64,000 nt of DNA, from positions 62,001 to 126,000 of the forward strand of contig NZ_LGRO01000002.1 in the NCBI RefSeq assembly GCF_001280565.1, written 5' to 3'. The notes under the pieces were generated by a model that saw only the letters and a list, made by a program, of their open reading frames with translations, was not told the DNA's origin and searched no databases. Source of the DNA: Sulfobacillus thermosulfidooxidans (GTDB taxonomy: Bacteria > Bacillota > Sulfobacillia > Sulfobacillales > Sulfobacillaceae). Position numbers and translations under genes: made by a program. Shown piece after piece: positions 16,092 to 24,517 of this stretch; within the stretch, counting starts at the first letter, position 1; each line of letters starts with the position of its first letter.

Positions 16092-17360
16092 TTATAGCTG
16101 CTGAAAGACTCGATCCGCAGCGTCAAGTGTCGCCTGGATAGTTGCCTCCGTGTGCGCCCAAGAAGGAAATGCGGTTTCAAAAGGCGATGGAGGAAAGAAT
16201 ACCCCTTGTTCTAGCATACCATGGAAAAATTTACGGTACCGGGCATGATCACTCTGAGAAACGTCATCAAAATTTTGGGGAGGCGTATCCGAAAAGAACA
16301 AGGTAAACATGCCGCCTATCGTATTGGCACTCACAGCAATACCGTAAGCCCGTCCGCGTGCCACCAGTTCTTCGGCCAGTGTCCGCGTTTTCTGTTCTAA
16401 TTGGGAATAAAAATCAGGTTGATGAATCTCGTGTAATTGGGCCAATCCTGCCGCCATCGCAACCGGATTACCAGATAAAGTGCCAGCTTGATAAACCGGA
16501 CCAAGCGGGGCCACTTCTTGCATGTAGGATTTTTTCCCGCCATAAGCACCCACTGGCATGCCCGCTCCGATCACTTTGGCTAAACACACCAGGTCGGGTT
16601 CTAGGCCAAAAAGACGAGAGGCACCGCCCCACGCGACCCGAAAACCTGTCATAACCTCATCGACAATCCACAAGGATCCGTATTGACGGGTTAATTGTCT
16701 TACCGTCTCTAAAAATCCTGGCTGAGGCAAAACTGTTCCCATATTGCCCGCCACCGGTTCCATAATCACCGCGGCAATTTGGTCTCCAACCGCATCAAAA
16801 ACCGCTTTGAGAGCGTCCACGTCATTGTAGGGAACGGTTAAGGTGAGCTCGGCTAGAGCTTTAGGAACGCCCAGAGAGTCCGGAACGCCCATGGTCGCTG
16901 CTCCTGATCCGGCTTTGACCAGAAGAGAATCGCCGTGCCCATGATAAGATCCGGCAAATTTGAGGATACGGTCCCGCCCTGTGACCCCCCGGGCAACCCG
17001 AATCGCGGCCATTGTCGCTTCCGTGCCGGAATTGACCATGCGAACCATTTCTAGCCCCGGCACAGCGTCGACCAGCGTTTCGGCCATTTCCACCTCCAAA
17101 TCCGTTGGTGCGCCATAGCTTAAACCTTGGGTGGCCTGCTCGCTGACGGCGGCGACAATTCTGGGATGGGCGTGACCCAAAATGAGCGGGCCATAACTCA
17201 TGACAAAATCAATGTACTGGCGTCCTTGGTCGTCAAATAGATACGGGCCTTGTCCCCGTTTAACAAAAAACGGTTCTCCTCCCACCCCTTTAAAAGACCG
17301 GACAGGAGAATTTACTCCACCGGGTAACACATTCTGGGCTCTTTGCCAATAACTCTCCAC
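16092..17360 (-). CDS. hemL: Glutamate-1-semialdehyde 2,1-aminomutase
   Basis: A 422-residue fold-type-I PLP enzyme with the HemL N-terminus GGVNSPVRSFKGVGGEPFFVKRG, the gating loop SYHGHGDSLLVKAGSGAATMGVPDSLGV and PLP lysine in CLAKVIGAGMPVGAYGG. It forms 5-aminolevulinate from glutamate semialdehyde for tetrapyrrole synthesis. It is unusual only in standing apart from other hem genes. Confidence 0.94.
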   Translation of the reverse strand: MESYWQRAQNVLPGGVNSPVRSFKGVGGEPFFVKRGQGPYLFDDQGRQYIDFVMSYGPLILGHAHPRIVAAVSEQATQGLSYGAPTDLEVEMAETLVDAVPGLEMVRMVNSGTEATMAAIRVARGVTGRDRILKFAGSYHGHGDSLLVKAGSGAATMGVPDSLGVPKALAELTLTVPYNDVDALKAVFDAVGDQIAAVIMEPVAGNMGTVLPQPGFLETVRQLTRQYGSLWIVDEVMTGFRVAWGGASRLFGLEPDLVCLAKVIGAGMPVGAYGGKKSYMQEVAPLGPVYQAGTLSGNPVAMAAGLAQLHEIHQPDFYSQLEQKTRTLAEELVARGRAYGIAVSANTIGGMFTLFFSDTPPQNFDDVSQSDHARYRKFFHGMLEQGVFFPPSPFETAFPSWAHTEATIQATLDAADRVFQQL

Positions 17361-17378
17361 TGTGGTTCCTCTTTTCGT

Positions 17379-18446
17379 TTAAACGTTAAACCGGAAGTTT
17401 ACAATATCTCCGTCTTTCATGATATAGTCTTTTCCTTCTAGTCGCACCAGTCCTAGTTCTTTGGCACGCACCATACTTCCTGCTTGGTCTAAATCATGAA
17501 ACGCCACCACTTCAGCCCGAATAAATCCACGCTCAATATCCGAATGAATTTTACCTGCCGCCTCTTTAGCCGCCGTGCCCTCGTGAATCGTCCATGCCCG
17601 GACTTCATCTTCTCCAGCTGTTAAAAATGAAATCAGTCCGAGTTTGTGGTAAATAGCCTGGGCAACACGTGCCAATCCGGATTCTTCTATGCCCAAATCT
17701 TGCATAAAAATTTGCCGATCTTCGGGTTCGAGCTCTTCCATCTCCTGTTCCATTGCCGCCGCCATTAAAACAACAGGAATCCCTTTGTCACGGGCCAAAG
17801 CTTCAATCGCCTCTTTATCGGGATATTGGCCCGAGGAAAATGCGTGATCGTCAAGATTGATCACCCATATGGCGGGTTTCAAGGTCAGAAATTGGTAGCC
17901 TCGAATCAGACGTAAATCGTCTTCCGGTAAATCCATTTGATGCAACCGACGATCATTCTCCAAGGCATCAATCAGGCGGTCAATCAAGGCTAATTCTTGC
18001 TTAAGTTCTGCCGTGATTTTTTTGCCACTGTTAATCCGCGTTCGACGCTTTTCCAAAAGATCGAGATCGGACAACCCTAATTCCAATTCCATTTCTTGAA
18101 TATCTTCCAGCAAATGAGGCTCCCCAAGCAAATCCGAATGGTAGCCACGCACTACGTGCACGAGAGCATCAACCATCCGCACATCATTGAGAAAACGGTT
18201 TGGTCCCCCGTTATCAGCACGGCTTAATCCCGGGACGTCAACTACGGTTATTGTAGCCGGCGTCTTTTTACGCGGATGATACATCTGCTCTAAGCGATCC
18301 AAACGCGGATCAGGAATAGGTGCCAGTCCCCTGCGCGATTCGGTTTTCCCGGCACCAAAGTTATTGGTGTCCGCTTTTAAGTTTGTCAATAAGTTAAATA
18401 CTGTGGTCTTGCCAGATAATGGCAATCCAATCAGTCCAACATCCAC
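17379..18446 (-). CDS. ychF: Redox-regulated GTPase/ATPase YchF (OLA1 family)
   Basis: 355 residues from GTG 18446 (GGGGG upstream); the longer open frame to 18545 adds residues that do not belong to the family. G1 loop GLPLSGKTT, G3 DVPGL, a coiled-coil helical insert (about 120-200), and in place of NKxD the ATP-favouring NLDD-type motif (WVINLDD). A C-terminal TGS domain ends in GKDYIMKDGDIVNFRFNV. It binds ribosomes or the proteasome analogue and is linked to stress responses. Confidence 0.92.
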   Translation of the reverse strand: MDVGLIGLPLSGKTTVFNLLTNLKADTNNFGAGKTESRRGLAPIPDPRLDRLEQMYHPRKKTPATITVVDVPGLSRADNGGPNRFLNDVRMVDALVHVVRGYHSDLLGEPHLLEDIQEMELELGLSDLDLLEKRRTRINSGKKITAELKQELALIDRLIDALENDRRLHQMDLPEDDLRLIRGYQFLTLKPAIWVINLDDHAFSSGQYPDKEAIEALARDKGIPVVLMAAAMEQEMEELEPEDRQIFMQDLGIEESGLARVAQAIYHKLGLISFLTAGEDEVRAWTIHEGTAAKEAAGKIHSDIERGFIRAEVVAFHDLDQAGSMVRAKELGLVRLEGKDYIMKDGDIVNFRFNV

Positions 18447-18551
18447 TACTGGTCCCCCATTTCTTTCCCGATTATACAAAATGGGACTCCACAAAGAAAC
18501 CTCACGCCTAATTTGACGTGAGGTTTGTTGTGAGCTACCGTCCAAAATAAT

Positions 18552-18710
18552 CTACTCGCTAGTATCTGGTAGTGCATTGTCGTCATTTTGCGGTTTTTTG
18601 ACTTGGTCCGCTGGACTTAAATCAATCCCTAATTCCCGTGCCACTTCTTGTTGAAATTGTTCCTGACTCAATGTTTTTAGGGGTTTTTCGTCTTGTTTCT
18701 GGTTGTCCAT
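18552..18710 (-). CDS. Small hydrophilic protein of 52 residues, possible alpha/beta-SASP relative
   Basis: ATG 18710 has GGGAGG at good spacing, so a short gene is supported. The sequence is highly charged and contains FQQEVARELGIDLS, which resembles the first conserved block of alpha/beta-type small acid-soluble spore proteins (YEVAxELGI). The second SASP block is missing, so the assignment is weak. It lies between ychF and the OsmC gene on the same strand. Confidence 0.5.
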   Translation of the reverse strand: MDNQKQDEKPLKTLSQEQFQQEVARELGIDLSPADQVKKPQNDDNALPDTSE

Positions 18711-18822
18711 CCCAAAGTCCTCCCTTAATTGCGACTCGCCGAACTCTGCCGGAAAAAATGGCGCAAATTTAGCGTGTCCCATTGAGAAGGGATTCATGCT
18801 GGAAAAAAGGACGAATCAATCT

Positions 18823-19275
18823 CTAAGAATGACTCAGTGTCTCGACCAATTCTCCATTAATGAAAATCCGCGCTTCGATGACCGCTGATTTCACCAACAT
18901 CTGTGAGACACTGCAATATTTTTCCTGACTCAGGTGAACAGCCCGTGAGATTTTGTCTTGGGCATCATCTGGGGTGGAAAAACGGTAATTGAGAAAGATT
19001 TTAGTGTAGACTTTCGGATGGTCTGAAGCACGTTCTCCATCAATATCCATGGTAAAGCTGTCTAAGTTTACCCGCATTTTCTTAAGAATGGACACCACAT
19101 CAATGCCTGTACACCCTCCTAGTGCCATCAGAGTCAAATCCATCGGCCGCACGCCCGAGTTTTTTCCCCCAACCTCTGGTGATGAATCAATGACCACTGA
19201 ATGCCCCGTCGGTGCCGTGGCAACGAACTGCATATCCCCAGTATATTTCACATCAACATGTGCCACATTCATCAT
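18823..19275 (-). CDS. OsmC/Ohr-family protein
   Basis: A 150-residue OsmC-fold protein with both conserved cysteines, one in LMALGGCTGIDVVSIL and one in KYCSVSQML, as in peroxidatic members. It reduces organic hydroperoxides or acts as a thiol-dependent detoxifier in the cytosol. GAAGGGAT precedes two adjacent ATG codons (19275 and 19272); either may be used. It stands eight bases downstream of the PD-(D/E)XK nuclease gene. Confidence 0.85.
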   Translation of the reverse strand: MMNVAHVDVKYTGDMQFVATAPTGHSVVIDSSPEVGGKNSGVRPMDLTLMALGGCTGIDVVSILKKMRVNLDSFTMDIDGERASDHPKVYTKIFLNYRFSTPDDAQDKISRAVHLSQEKYCSVSQMLVKSAVIEARIFINGELVETLSHS

Positions 19276-19283
19276 ATCCCTTC

Positions 19284-19997
19284 TTAATTGGAATTGCCGG
19301 CTTCTTCATCCAACGCAATGTGGGCGCCCAACAGAAAGAACGAATCGGGAAAGGGCGGATCAGGTTCCCAATGAGGATGAGAAGAGACCGCCTGTCCCCG
19401 TTCTTCTTCACTCTTAAAACACCGTTGCCAGCGGTCACAGTGCAAACAGCGCACACTCACTTCCCTGGGTGGCAAGACCCGTTTTTGCTGATATTCCCTA
19501 GCTCGCTCAATCCTGTTAGTCATCCATTGTTTCCAACGGGAATCAGGAAAGATCGTCCACAATAACCGTTCATGAGTTTCGCGATTATCAACAATTAAGC
19601 GGCCCTGATCGTACCCGCCAATATTGACGTACAAGGCGAGTTGAGCCCAATGGTCAAAAATCGGACCGTCTTGGCATATCGCTCGAAATTTCTCGTCGTG
19701 GACCGTCTTGTATTCGATGGCAATGTGTTGCCCGTTTTCTTCAATCACCGCATCAATCCGTCCTGAGATGCCTAAATCGCCATCCTTGATAGGCACCTCA
19801 AGACCTATCACATCACTTTTTTGAAGCAACTCCGCTTGAAATGTCTTGTGCCATGACGCGCCCGAGTGCATTGCCGTTAACGTCTCGTCCGTTAGCAGAC
19901 GTCCAAAACCGAGCAGATCCATTACGGCGTAGCGGAGGCACCGGCCTGTCAGCGATGGCGCAAAAGTTTTCAGTTTTTTGGATTTGGGCGCCTCCAT
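19284..19997 (-). CDS. Solo PD-(D/E)XK nuclease with Cas4-like cysteine cluster
   Basis: A 237-residue protein with nuclease motifs SGRIDAVIE (Asp) and IAIEYKTV (E-x-K), and a QLALYVNI helix as in the RecB/Cas4 group. One cysteine at residue 20 and three in VRCLHCDRWQRCF form the split four-cysteine pattern that holds a 4Fe-4S cluster in Cas4 and AddB. No CRISPR repeat, cas1/cas2 or helicase is adjacent. It is likely an iron-sulfur exonuclease of DNA repair or of unknown defence role. Confidence 0.75.
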   Translation of the reverse strand: MEAPKSKKLKTFAPSLTGRCLRYAVMDLLGFGRLLTDETLTAMHSGASWHKTFQAELLQKSDVIGLEVPIKDGDLGISGRIDAVIEENGQHIAIEYKTVHDEKFRAICQDGPIFDHWAQLALYVNIGGYDQGRLIVDNRETHERLLWTIFPDSRWKQWMTNRIERAREYQQKRVLPPREVSVRCLHCDRWQRCFKSEEERGQAVSSHPHWEPDPPFPDSFFLLGAHIALDEEAGNSN

Positions 19998-20021
19998 AAT
20001 CCGGGCCTCCTTTTGATCATC

Positions 20022-20735
20022 TTACCGGTATTGTTGGCCGGGTTGTAAAACTTCGAGGGTCACCGGCTTATCAGCCAGCAAATCCTTTAACGCATCGGGG
20101 CTTCCCTTAAGCGCATCAAAGGTTCCATAATGCATCGGAATTACAACTTTTGGTTCTAAAAGATCTACCGCATAGGCTGCTTCTTTGGGGCTCATTGTGT
20201 AGTGTCCGCCGATGGGTAATAACGCCACGTCAGGCGCATACAGGGTTTTAATTAAGGTCATGTCACCAAAAACATTGGTGTCTCCGGCATGATAAATGCT
20301 CAATCCATTTTCCAAGGTCACAACAAAACCCGCCGCTTCGCCTCCATAAATAATCCCCGTGTCGGTGCTAATGCCCGAACTGTGGTCGGCATAAACCATG
20401 GTGATTTTAATGTCGCCAAATTCCAAGGTGCCACCTTTGTTCATGCCAATCGTATTCGAAACACCCAAAGACGCCAAGTATGTAGCGATTTCAAAATTAC
20501 TGATGACTGTGGCTCCAGTTTTTTTGGCCAACATTTCCGCACTGCCCATATGGTCAAAATGTCCATGCGTAAGAAGAATATAATCGGCTTTATCCCAGTT
20601 ATAGAATTCTGGTGGGCACTTGGGGTTGCCTTCCAGCCAGGGATCAAAAACGATATAGCGTCCACCTGGTGACTTGAGTACAAAAGATGCGTGTCCCAAC
20701 CATGTTAACTCCGCCCCATCAAGGCTCATAATCAT
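20022..20735 (-). CDS. UPF0173 metal-dependent hydrolase (metallo-beta-lactamase fold)
   Basis: About 237 residues with the metal-binding LTHGHFDHMG motif, an upstream LTWLGHASFVL strand, a YHAGDTN aspartate site and a late PMHYGTFDAL histidine site, all typical of the UPF0173/YtkL group. AAAGGAG precedes ATG 20735, with a second ATG six bases later. Substrate unknown. The next gene on the strand is the PD-(D/E)XK nuclease. Confidence 0.88.
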   Translation of the reverse strand: MIMSLDGAELTWLGHASFVLKSPGGRYIVFDPWLEGNPKCPPEFYNWDKADYILLTHGHFDHMGSAEMLAKKTGATVISNFEIATYLASLGVSNTIGMNKGGTLEFGDIKITMVYADHSSGISTDTGIIYGGEAAGFVVTLENGLSIYHAGDTNVFGDMTLIKTLYAPDVALLPIGGHYTMSPKEAAYAVDLLEPKVVIPMHYGTFDALKGSPDALKDLLADKPVTLEVLQPGQQYR

Positions 20736-20819
20736 CCGTCTCCTTTCTGTCTTCCTGGTTTGTCTCATCAAATAATACGTCTAAGTCAGGTGAATGGTGG
20801 ACAATACCCGAAAAATGGG

Positions 20820-21482
20820 TTATTGTCCGGAAAAGCTCTTCTGCCACAAAGCATAAAGTTCTGGCCATGAATAAACAAGAGAATCAGCGCCCGCTTCTTC
20901 AAGTTGCTCGGGCCTAAAGGTGTTATAACAAAACCCAATGGCGCGGCACCCCGCCTTTTTGGCCGCCATCATATCATAAGGGCTATCGCCAATATACCAA
21001 GCATCCTCCCCGGACACACAAAGTTCCCCCAGTGCCCGTAAAATGGGTTCGGGATGCGGTTTATGATGAAGAGTGGAGTCGTGATGAATAATCGTCTGAA
21101 ATATCTCGGCTAAGCCAAATAACTTCAGACCATGCTGCGTCATATCGAGCCGTTTAGACGTCACGACTGCCAAAGAGAGCGTGCTCTGGCGTAATTGTCG
21201 CAATATCTCTCCGGCCCCAGGGATCAAAGACACCATCTGGTCATGATGCGCGTGGTTGTGGGTTCGGTATAGAGTGACCAAGCGTTTGACTTCTTCTGCA
21301 GAAAGATGAGGACGCATTATCCGGAATTGATCATCCAAAGATTTTCCAAAATGAACTAACACCTCTTCGCGGCTGACCCGTTCCCCAAGTCCCTGCTCGA
21401 AGGTGTAGAGAAAACTCTGCACAATCAATTCTGTGGTATCCAAAATCGTTCCGTCCAAATCAAACAGTAAGGCTTGTGTCAA
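20820..21482 (-). CDS. HAD-superfamily phosphatase, PpaX / phosphoglycolate-phosphatase-like
   Basis: A 220-residue HAD enzyme of subfamily IA: motif I LLFDLDGTILDTTE, motif II SLAVVTSKR, motif III lysine in HHKPHPEP and motif IV YIGDSPYDMMAAKKAG. The cap is a helical C1 domain. The length and the FDLDGTILDT start fit PpaX (pyrophosphatase linked to HPr-P in Bacillus) or Gph. Which substrate it prefers cannot be told. It follows the dehydrogenase gene by 12 bases. Confidence 0.85.
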   Translation of the reverse strand: MTQALLFDLDGTILDTTELIVQSFLYTFEQGLGERVSREEVLVHFGKSLDDQFRIMRPHLSAEEVKRLVTLYRTHNHAHHDQMVSLIPGAGEILRQLRQSTLSLAVVTSKRLDMTQHGLKLFGLAEIFQTIIHHDSTLHHKPHPEPILRALGELCVSGEDAWYIGDSPYDMMAAKKAGCRAIGFCYNTFRPEQLEEAGADSLVYSWPELYALWQKSFSGQ

Positions 21483-21494
21483 CCATTCTCTCCC

Positions 21495-22427
21495 CTAATC
21501 ATTCCAGCGTTTAACATAACTAGATTCGTCTAAATTCATGGATCCCCTCTCAGCATGTTTTTGATAGAGAGGCAAAGCGCATCGACCCAAGTCGGCCGAA
21601 AACTGATTTTGCTGAGCCATTTCGATAGCCAGCCGCAAATCCTTTAAACGGTTAGCCACAGAAAACCCCGGGGTAAAGTCGTCATGCTTCAGGCGATCCA
21701 ATACTTTGCTCAGTTCATAACTTTGTGCGGAGCCAAAACTCATAACGGTCTCCATATCCTTTAAATCAAGACCTTGGTGCAATCCAAATTGCAATCCTTC
21801 GGCTGCCGCCATCAAGTTTAATGCCGACACCATGTTGGATACCAATTTCAGGGTCTGCCCCTGACCGACAGCTCCCACGTGTAATATACGCTTCCCCATT
21901 TGCTGCAAATAAGGTTCAACCCGCTGAAAGTCCCTGGCATCTCCTCCTACCATAATGGTTAGAGTCGCCTGGTCGGCGCCGATGTCACCGCCTGTGACCG
22001 GCGCATCCGCCCATGATCCGCCGCTTTGGCGCACCTGTTCTGCCAATTCTTTGGTCACTTGAGGGGATACGGTAGAGTGATCGACGACCAAAGTTCCCGG
22101 CTGAATTCCTGCTAATACGCCCTGATCGCCTAATATCACATCGCGTAAGGCTTGATCGTCGGTGACCATGATGAAGACGATGTGGCTAGCTTGGGCCAAT
22201 GAGCTTGGGCTATCGTACCATGTGGCGCCTTGCTGGATAAGCATGGTGGCCCGTTCTTTTGTCCGGTTATAAACATTAATCGGTTGATGGCGCAGTAAAT
22301 TCCGTGCCATTTTTTGGCCCATAATTCCCAGTCCAATAAAACCAATGCGCTCCTTCAGAATCCATCTCTCCTTTGTTAACGATCGTTTTTTGGATTTGTC
22401 GATAATATAAGACAATGAGCGCGTCAT
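21495..22427 (-). CDS. Beta-hydroxyacid dehydrogenase (3-hydroxyisobutyrate / tartronate-semialdehyde reductase type)
   Basis: NAD(P)-binding GFIGLGIMGQKMARNLL, substrate motif DAPVTGGDIGADQATLTIMVGG, catalytic lysine in GQTLKLVSNMVSALN and the QLSAD-like tail identify the family. The annotated start is ATG 22427, but the family normally begins one or two residues before IGFIGLG. AAAGGAG stands in front of an ATT at 22361 and CTG at 22358, and no ATG, GTG or TTG is in frame there. Initiation may therefore be non-canonical. Substrate not deducible. Confidence 0.87.
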   Translation of the reverse strand: MTRSLSYIIDKSKKRSLTKERWILKERIGFIGLGIMGQKMARNLLRHQPINVYNRTKERATMLIQQGATWYDSPSSLAQASHIVFIMVTDDQALRDVILGDQGVLAGIQPGTLVVDHSTVSPQVTKELAEQVRQSGGSWADAPVTGGDIGADQATLTIMVGGDARDFQRVEPYLQQMGKRILHVGAVGQGQTLKLVSNMVSALNLMAAAEGLQFGLHQGLDLKDMETVMSFGSAQSYELSKVLDRLKHDDFTPGFSVANRLKDLRLAIEMAQQNQFSADLGRCALPLYQKHAERGSMNLDESSYVKRWND

Positions 22428-22688
22428 GCCACCATCACCCGTATGGGGAAGAGGGCGAATTCATGACATGTCACTTCCTTTTTATTAAGCATACCAGACT
22501 CTTGTCTCGAGAAAAGAACAAAAGGATCCCTTCATAGCCTTTTGGCCTTGGGAATATCCATTCCCCGCCACTGAGTGAACCATTTACCACGTAAGCTGAT
22601 AACCGCCATCCGAATGACTTGCGTTATAATAACGAAAGAAGTTTGGGGTCTTTTTTTACCTAGTGTCATTTATCTAGATCAGAAGGAG

Positions 22689-23141
22689 ATGGCCGGTACG
22701 GCAGTGTCGAACAATGGATCAAAAATCATTATGGGAACCTTTTTCGCAGCGCTATTGTCGGTGTCAATAACAGGATGTGGTCAAACTTCCACGGCGAGCA
22801 CCCCATCAATCGCAAAAGACAGGGTTGTGATCGCGCCATCTGGTGTGAAAATGACATTGACGTACCAGCCATCACCTCCCGTCGCATTAAAACCCTTTTA
22901 TGCGAAGGTTAACCTGGTGGCCGCTAATGGACAGCCCTTAAGCCACGCCAAAGTCGTGATGCATTTAACCATGACGGATATGGATATGCCGCCCCAAACC
23001 ATGACCTTGAAAAATGATGGTTCTGGACATTATAGTGGTCAAAGCGTGTTCTTAATGGCTGGCCCGTGGAAAATTACGACAGATATCATGTCACAAGGTA
23101 AAACCATGAAGGAGTCGTTTACCGTTAATGTCAGCAATTAA
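22689..23141 (+). CDS. FixH/YtkA-like lipoprotein
   Basis: About 150 residues with a lipoprotein signal: hydrophobic GTFFAALLSVSITGC, the Cys being the lipidated residue. The mature part has a YtkA/FixH-type beta-domain (SGVKMTLTYQPSPPVALKPFYAKVNL...TMTDMDMPPQTMTLKNDGSGHYSGQSVFLMAGPWKITTD), with a Met-rich TDMDMPPQTM stretch that may bind copper. AAGGAG abuts ATG 22689; GTG 22704 is an alternative. It heads the SafE/FixI cluster, which supports a role in copper delivery to an oxidase. Confidence 0.75.
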   Translation: MAGTAVSNNGSKIIMGTFFAALLSVSITGCGQTSTASTPSIAKDRVVIAPSGVKMTLTYQPSPPVALKPFYAKVNLVAANGQPLSHAKVVMHLTMTDMDMPPQTMTLKNDGSGHYSGQSVFLMAGPWKITTDIMSQGKTMKESFTVNVSN

Positions 23142-23715
23142 TATGGGACCGTCAACCGATCAAAACATACCGCATCAGGGCATGATTCGCACCATCCGAA
23201 ATAAAGGATGGCGTTATGTCGCACTAGTTATTTCATTGCTGGGGTATGCTGGTGCGGTGTCCTATCACATTCAATATCTTAGTTACATCGCGGACAGTAA
23301 AGGCTGTGTCGATAATCACACCTTACAATACACAGCGATTTTGATGACAGGACTATTGGGCGGGTTGGCCCTAGGACCATGGGTCCTAAAGTGGTCAACG
23401 AGTGCGATCAAAGCCCTCATGCCCGATACGCCGGATGAAATCCGTTACCGCCGCATTAAAGCTCTATCCATAGCATTTATTTTATTAGGCATGGCGGTGG
23501 ATTTTCTTTGGATTATTCCTGCCCTCAATGTTTTTATTGACCAGCATACTCCTTTGCTTGTTGAGGTGGATTTAATTTTGTATCTCATGGGGGCGATTGC
23601 CGGCGCATCCTGGTACATCATTTTGGATCGACAATCGTGGCTTGGGCTTCTCGTGACCCCGGCAATGGCTCTTATGATTATCGGCAGCGTTTTAGCGGGA
23701 CACGGTTGGTGTTGA
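23128..23715 (+). CDS. Membrane protein of unknown function in the FixI cluster
   Basis: A protein of about 195 residues with five hydrophobic segments (YVALVISLLGYAGAV, LMTGLLGGLALGPWV, IAFILLGMAVDFLWIIPALNVF, LILYLMGAIAGASWYIIL, LLVTPAMALMIIGSVLA). It overlaps the end of the FixH-like gene by 14 bases; an ATG at 23143 just after that stop is an alternative start. I do not recognise a family. The context suggests a part in cytochrome oxidase or copper-centre assembly. Confidence 0.65.
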   Translation: MSAINMGPSTDQNIPHQGMIRTIRNKGWRYVALVISLLGYAGAVSYHIQYLSYIADSKGCVDNHTLQYTAILMTGLLGGLALGPWVLKWSTSAIKALMPDTPDEIRYRRIKALSIAFILLGMAVDFLWIIPALNVFIDQHTPLLVEVDLILYLMGAIAGASWYIILDRQSWLGLLVTPAMALMIIGSVLAGHGWC

Positions 23716-23788
23716 TTGAGGGCATATTCTGGTCCGCAAATGGCGCGGGATCAGAGCCTGTCTACCGAAAAGAGGCGAATCATTCATT

Positions 23789-24517
23789 ATGGGTGCTTTA
23801 TTGCTGTGGGCTTTAGGTGTCGGACTCTTGCAAGGTTTTCTTCACTGCACAGGTATGTGTGGACCGTTCGTCCTGGCATTTAGTATGTCATATCGTAATC
23901 AGTCAGCTCAAGCCGTGCATCCGCCCAAGTATGTCATTCAAAGCCATTTAGCCCATAATTTAGGAAGAATTTTATCCTTTACCATTATGGGAGCCATTTT
24001 TGGAGCACTGGGACATTTTGTCAACACGGCGGGACATGCAACTGGTCTAGATGCTGCCGCCGGGATTATCGGGGGCGGGATGATGATTCTTTGGGCCCTT
24101 GATGAACTGAAAACCGGCCATGGCGGCGGTTTTATGGAAAAATGGTCCCTTTTGCAGTGGGGACCGATCAAAAAAACATTCCGCAAACTCATGACAATTC
24201 GCAGCCCGCGTGCCGCTTTCATTGCAGGATTAATTTTGGGCATTCATCCCTGCGGTTTAATTTTTGCGATGCTCTTATCCGCTGCCGCCACCGCATCCCC
24301 ATTGTCGGGAGCGCTCATCTTGCTGGTATTTGGCATTGGCACAAGTCCGGCTTTATTAAGCGTGGCTATTGCGGGGTGGTACGGATCCAAAAGACTGCAA
24401 GGGCGGAAGTTCTCTTATATTGCTGCAGGCTTAATTGCTCTTAGCGGCATCATCTTTATGCTCCGCGGTTTAGCGGTAAATGGTTGGATACCGGAGGTCA
24501 ATCCATGGCTGTTTTAA
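23789..24517 (+). CDS. SafE/UreH-like (DsbD-transmembrane-type) membrane protein
   Basis: A 242-residue six-helix protein. It carries the repeated motif GLLQGFLHCTGMCGPFVLAF in the first helix and GLILGIHPCGLIFAMLLSA in the second half, with a cysteine in each half, as in the sulfite-exporter TauE/SafE or CcdA/DsbD-like group. In cbb3-type assembly clusters such a protein commonly neighbours FixI/CcoI, where it is thought to move copper or reducing power across the membrane. It overlaps the following ATPase gene by 13 bases. Confidence 0.8.
   Translation: MGALLLWALGVGLLQGFLHCTGMCGPFVLAFSMSYRNQSAQAVHPPKYVIQSHLAHNLGRILSFTIMGAIFGALGHFVNTAGHATGLDAAAGIIGGGMMILWALDELKTGHGGGFMEKWSLLQWGPIKKTFRKLMTIRSPRAAFIAGLILGIHPCGLIFAMLLSAAATASPLSGALILLVFGIGTSPALLSVAIAGWYGSKRLQGRKFSYIAAGLIALSGIIFMLRGLAVNGWIPEVNPWLF

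Noticed and set aside
19284-19997. CRISPR-Cas locus
   Set aside because: No repeat array or other cas gene in the window.
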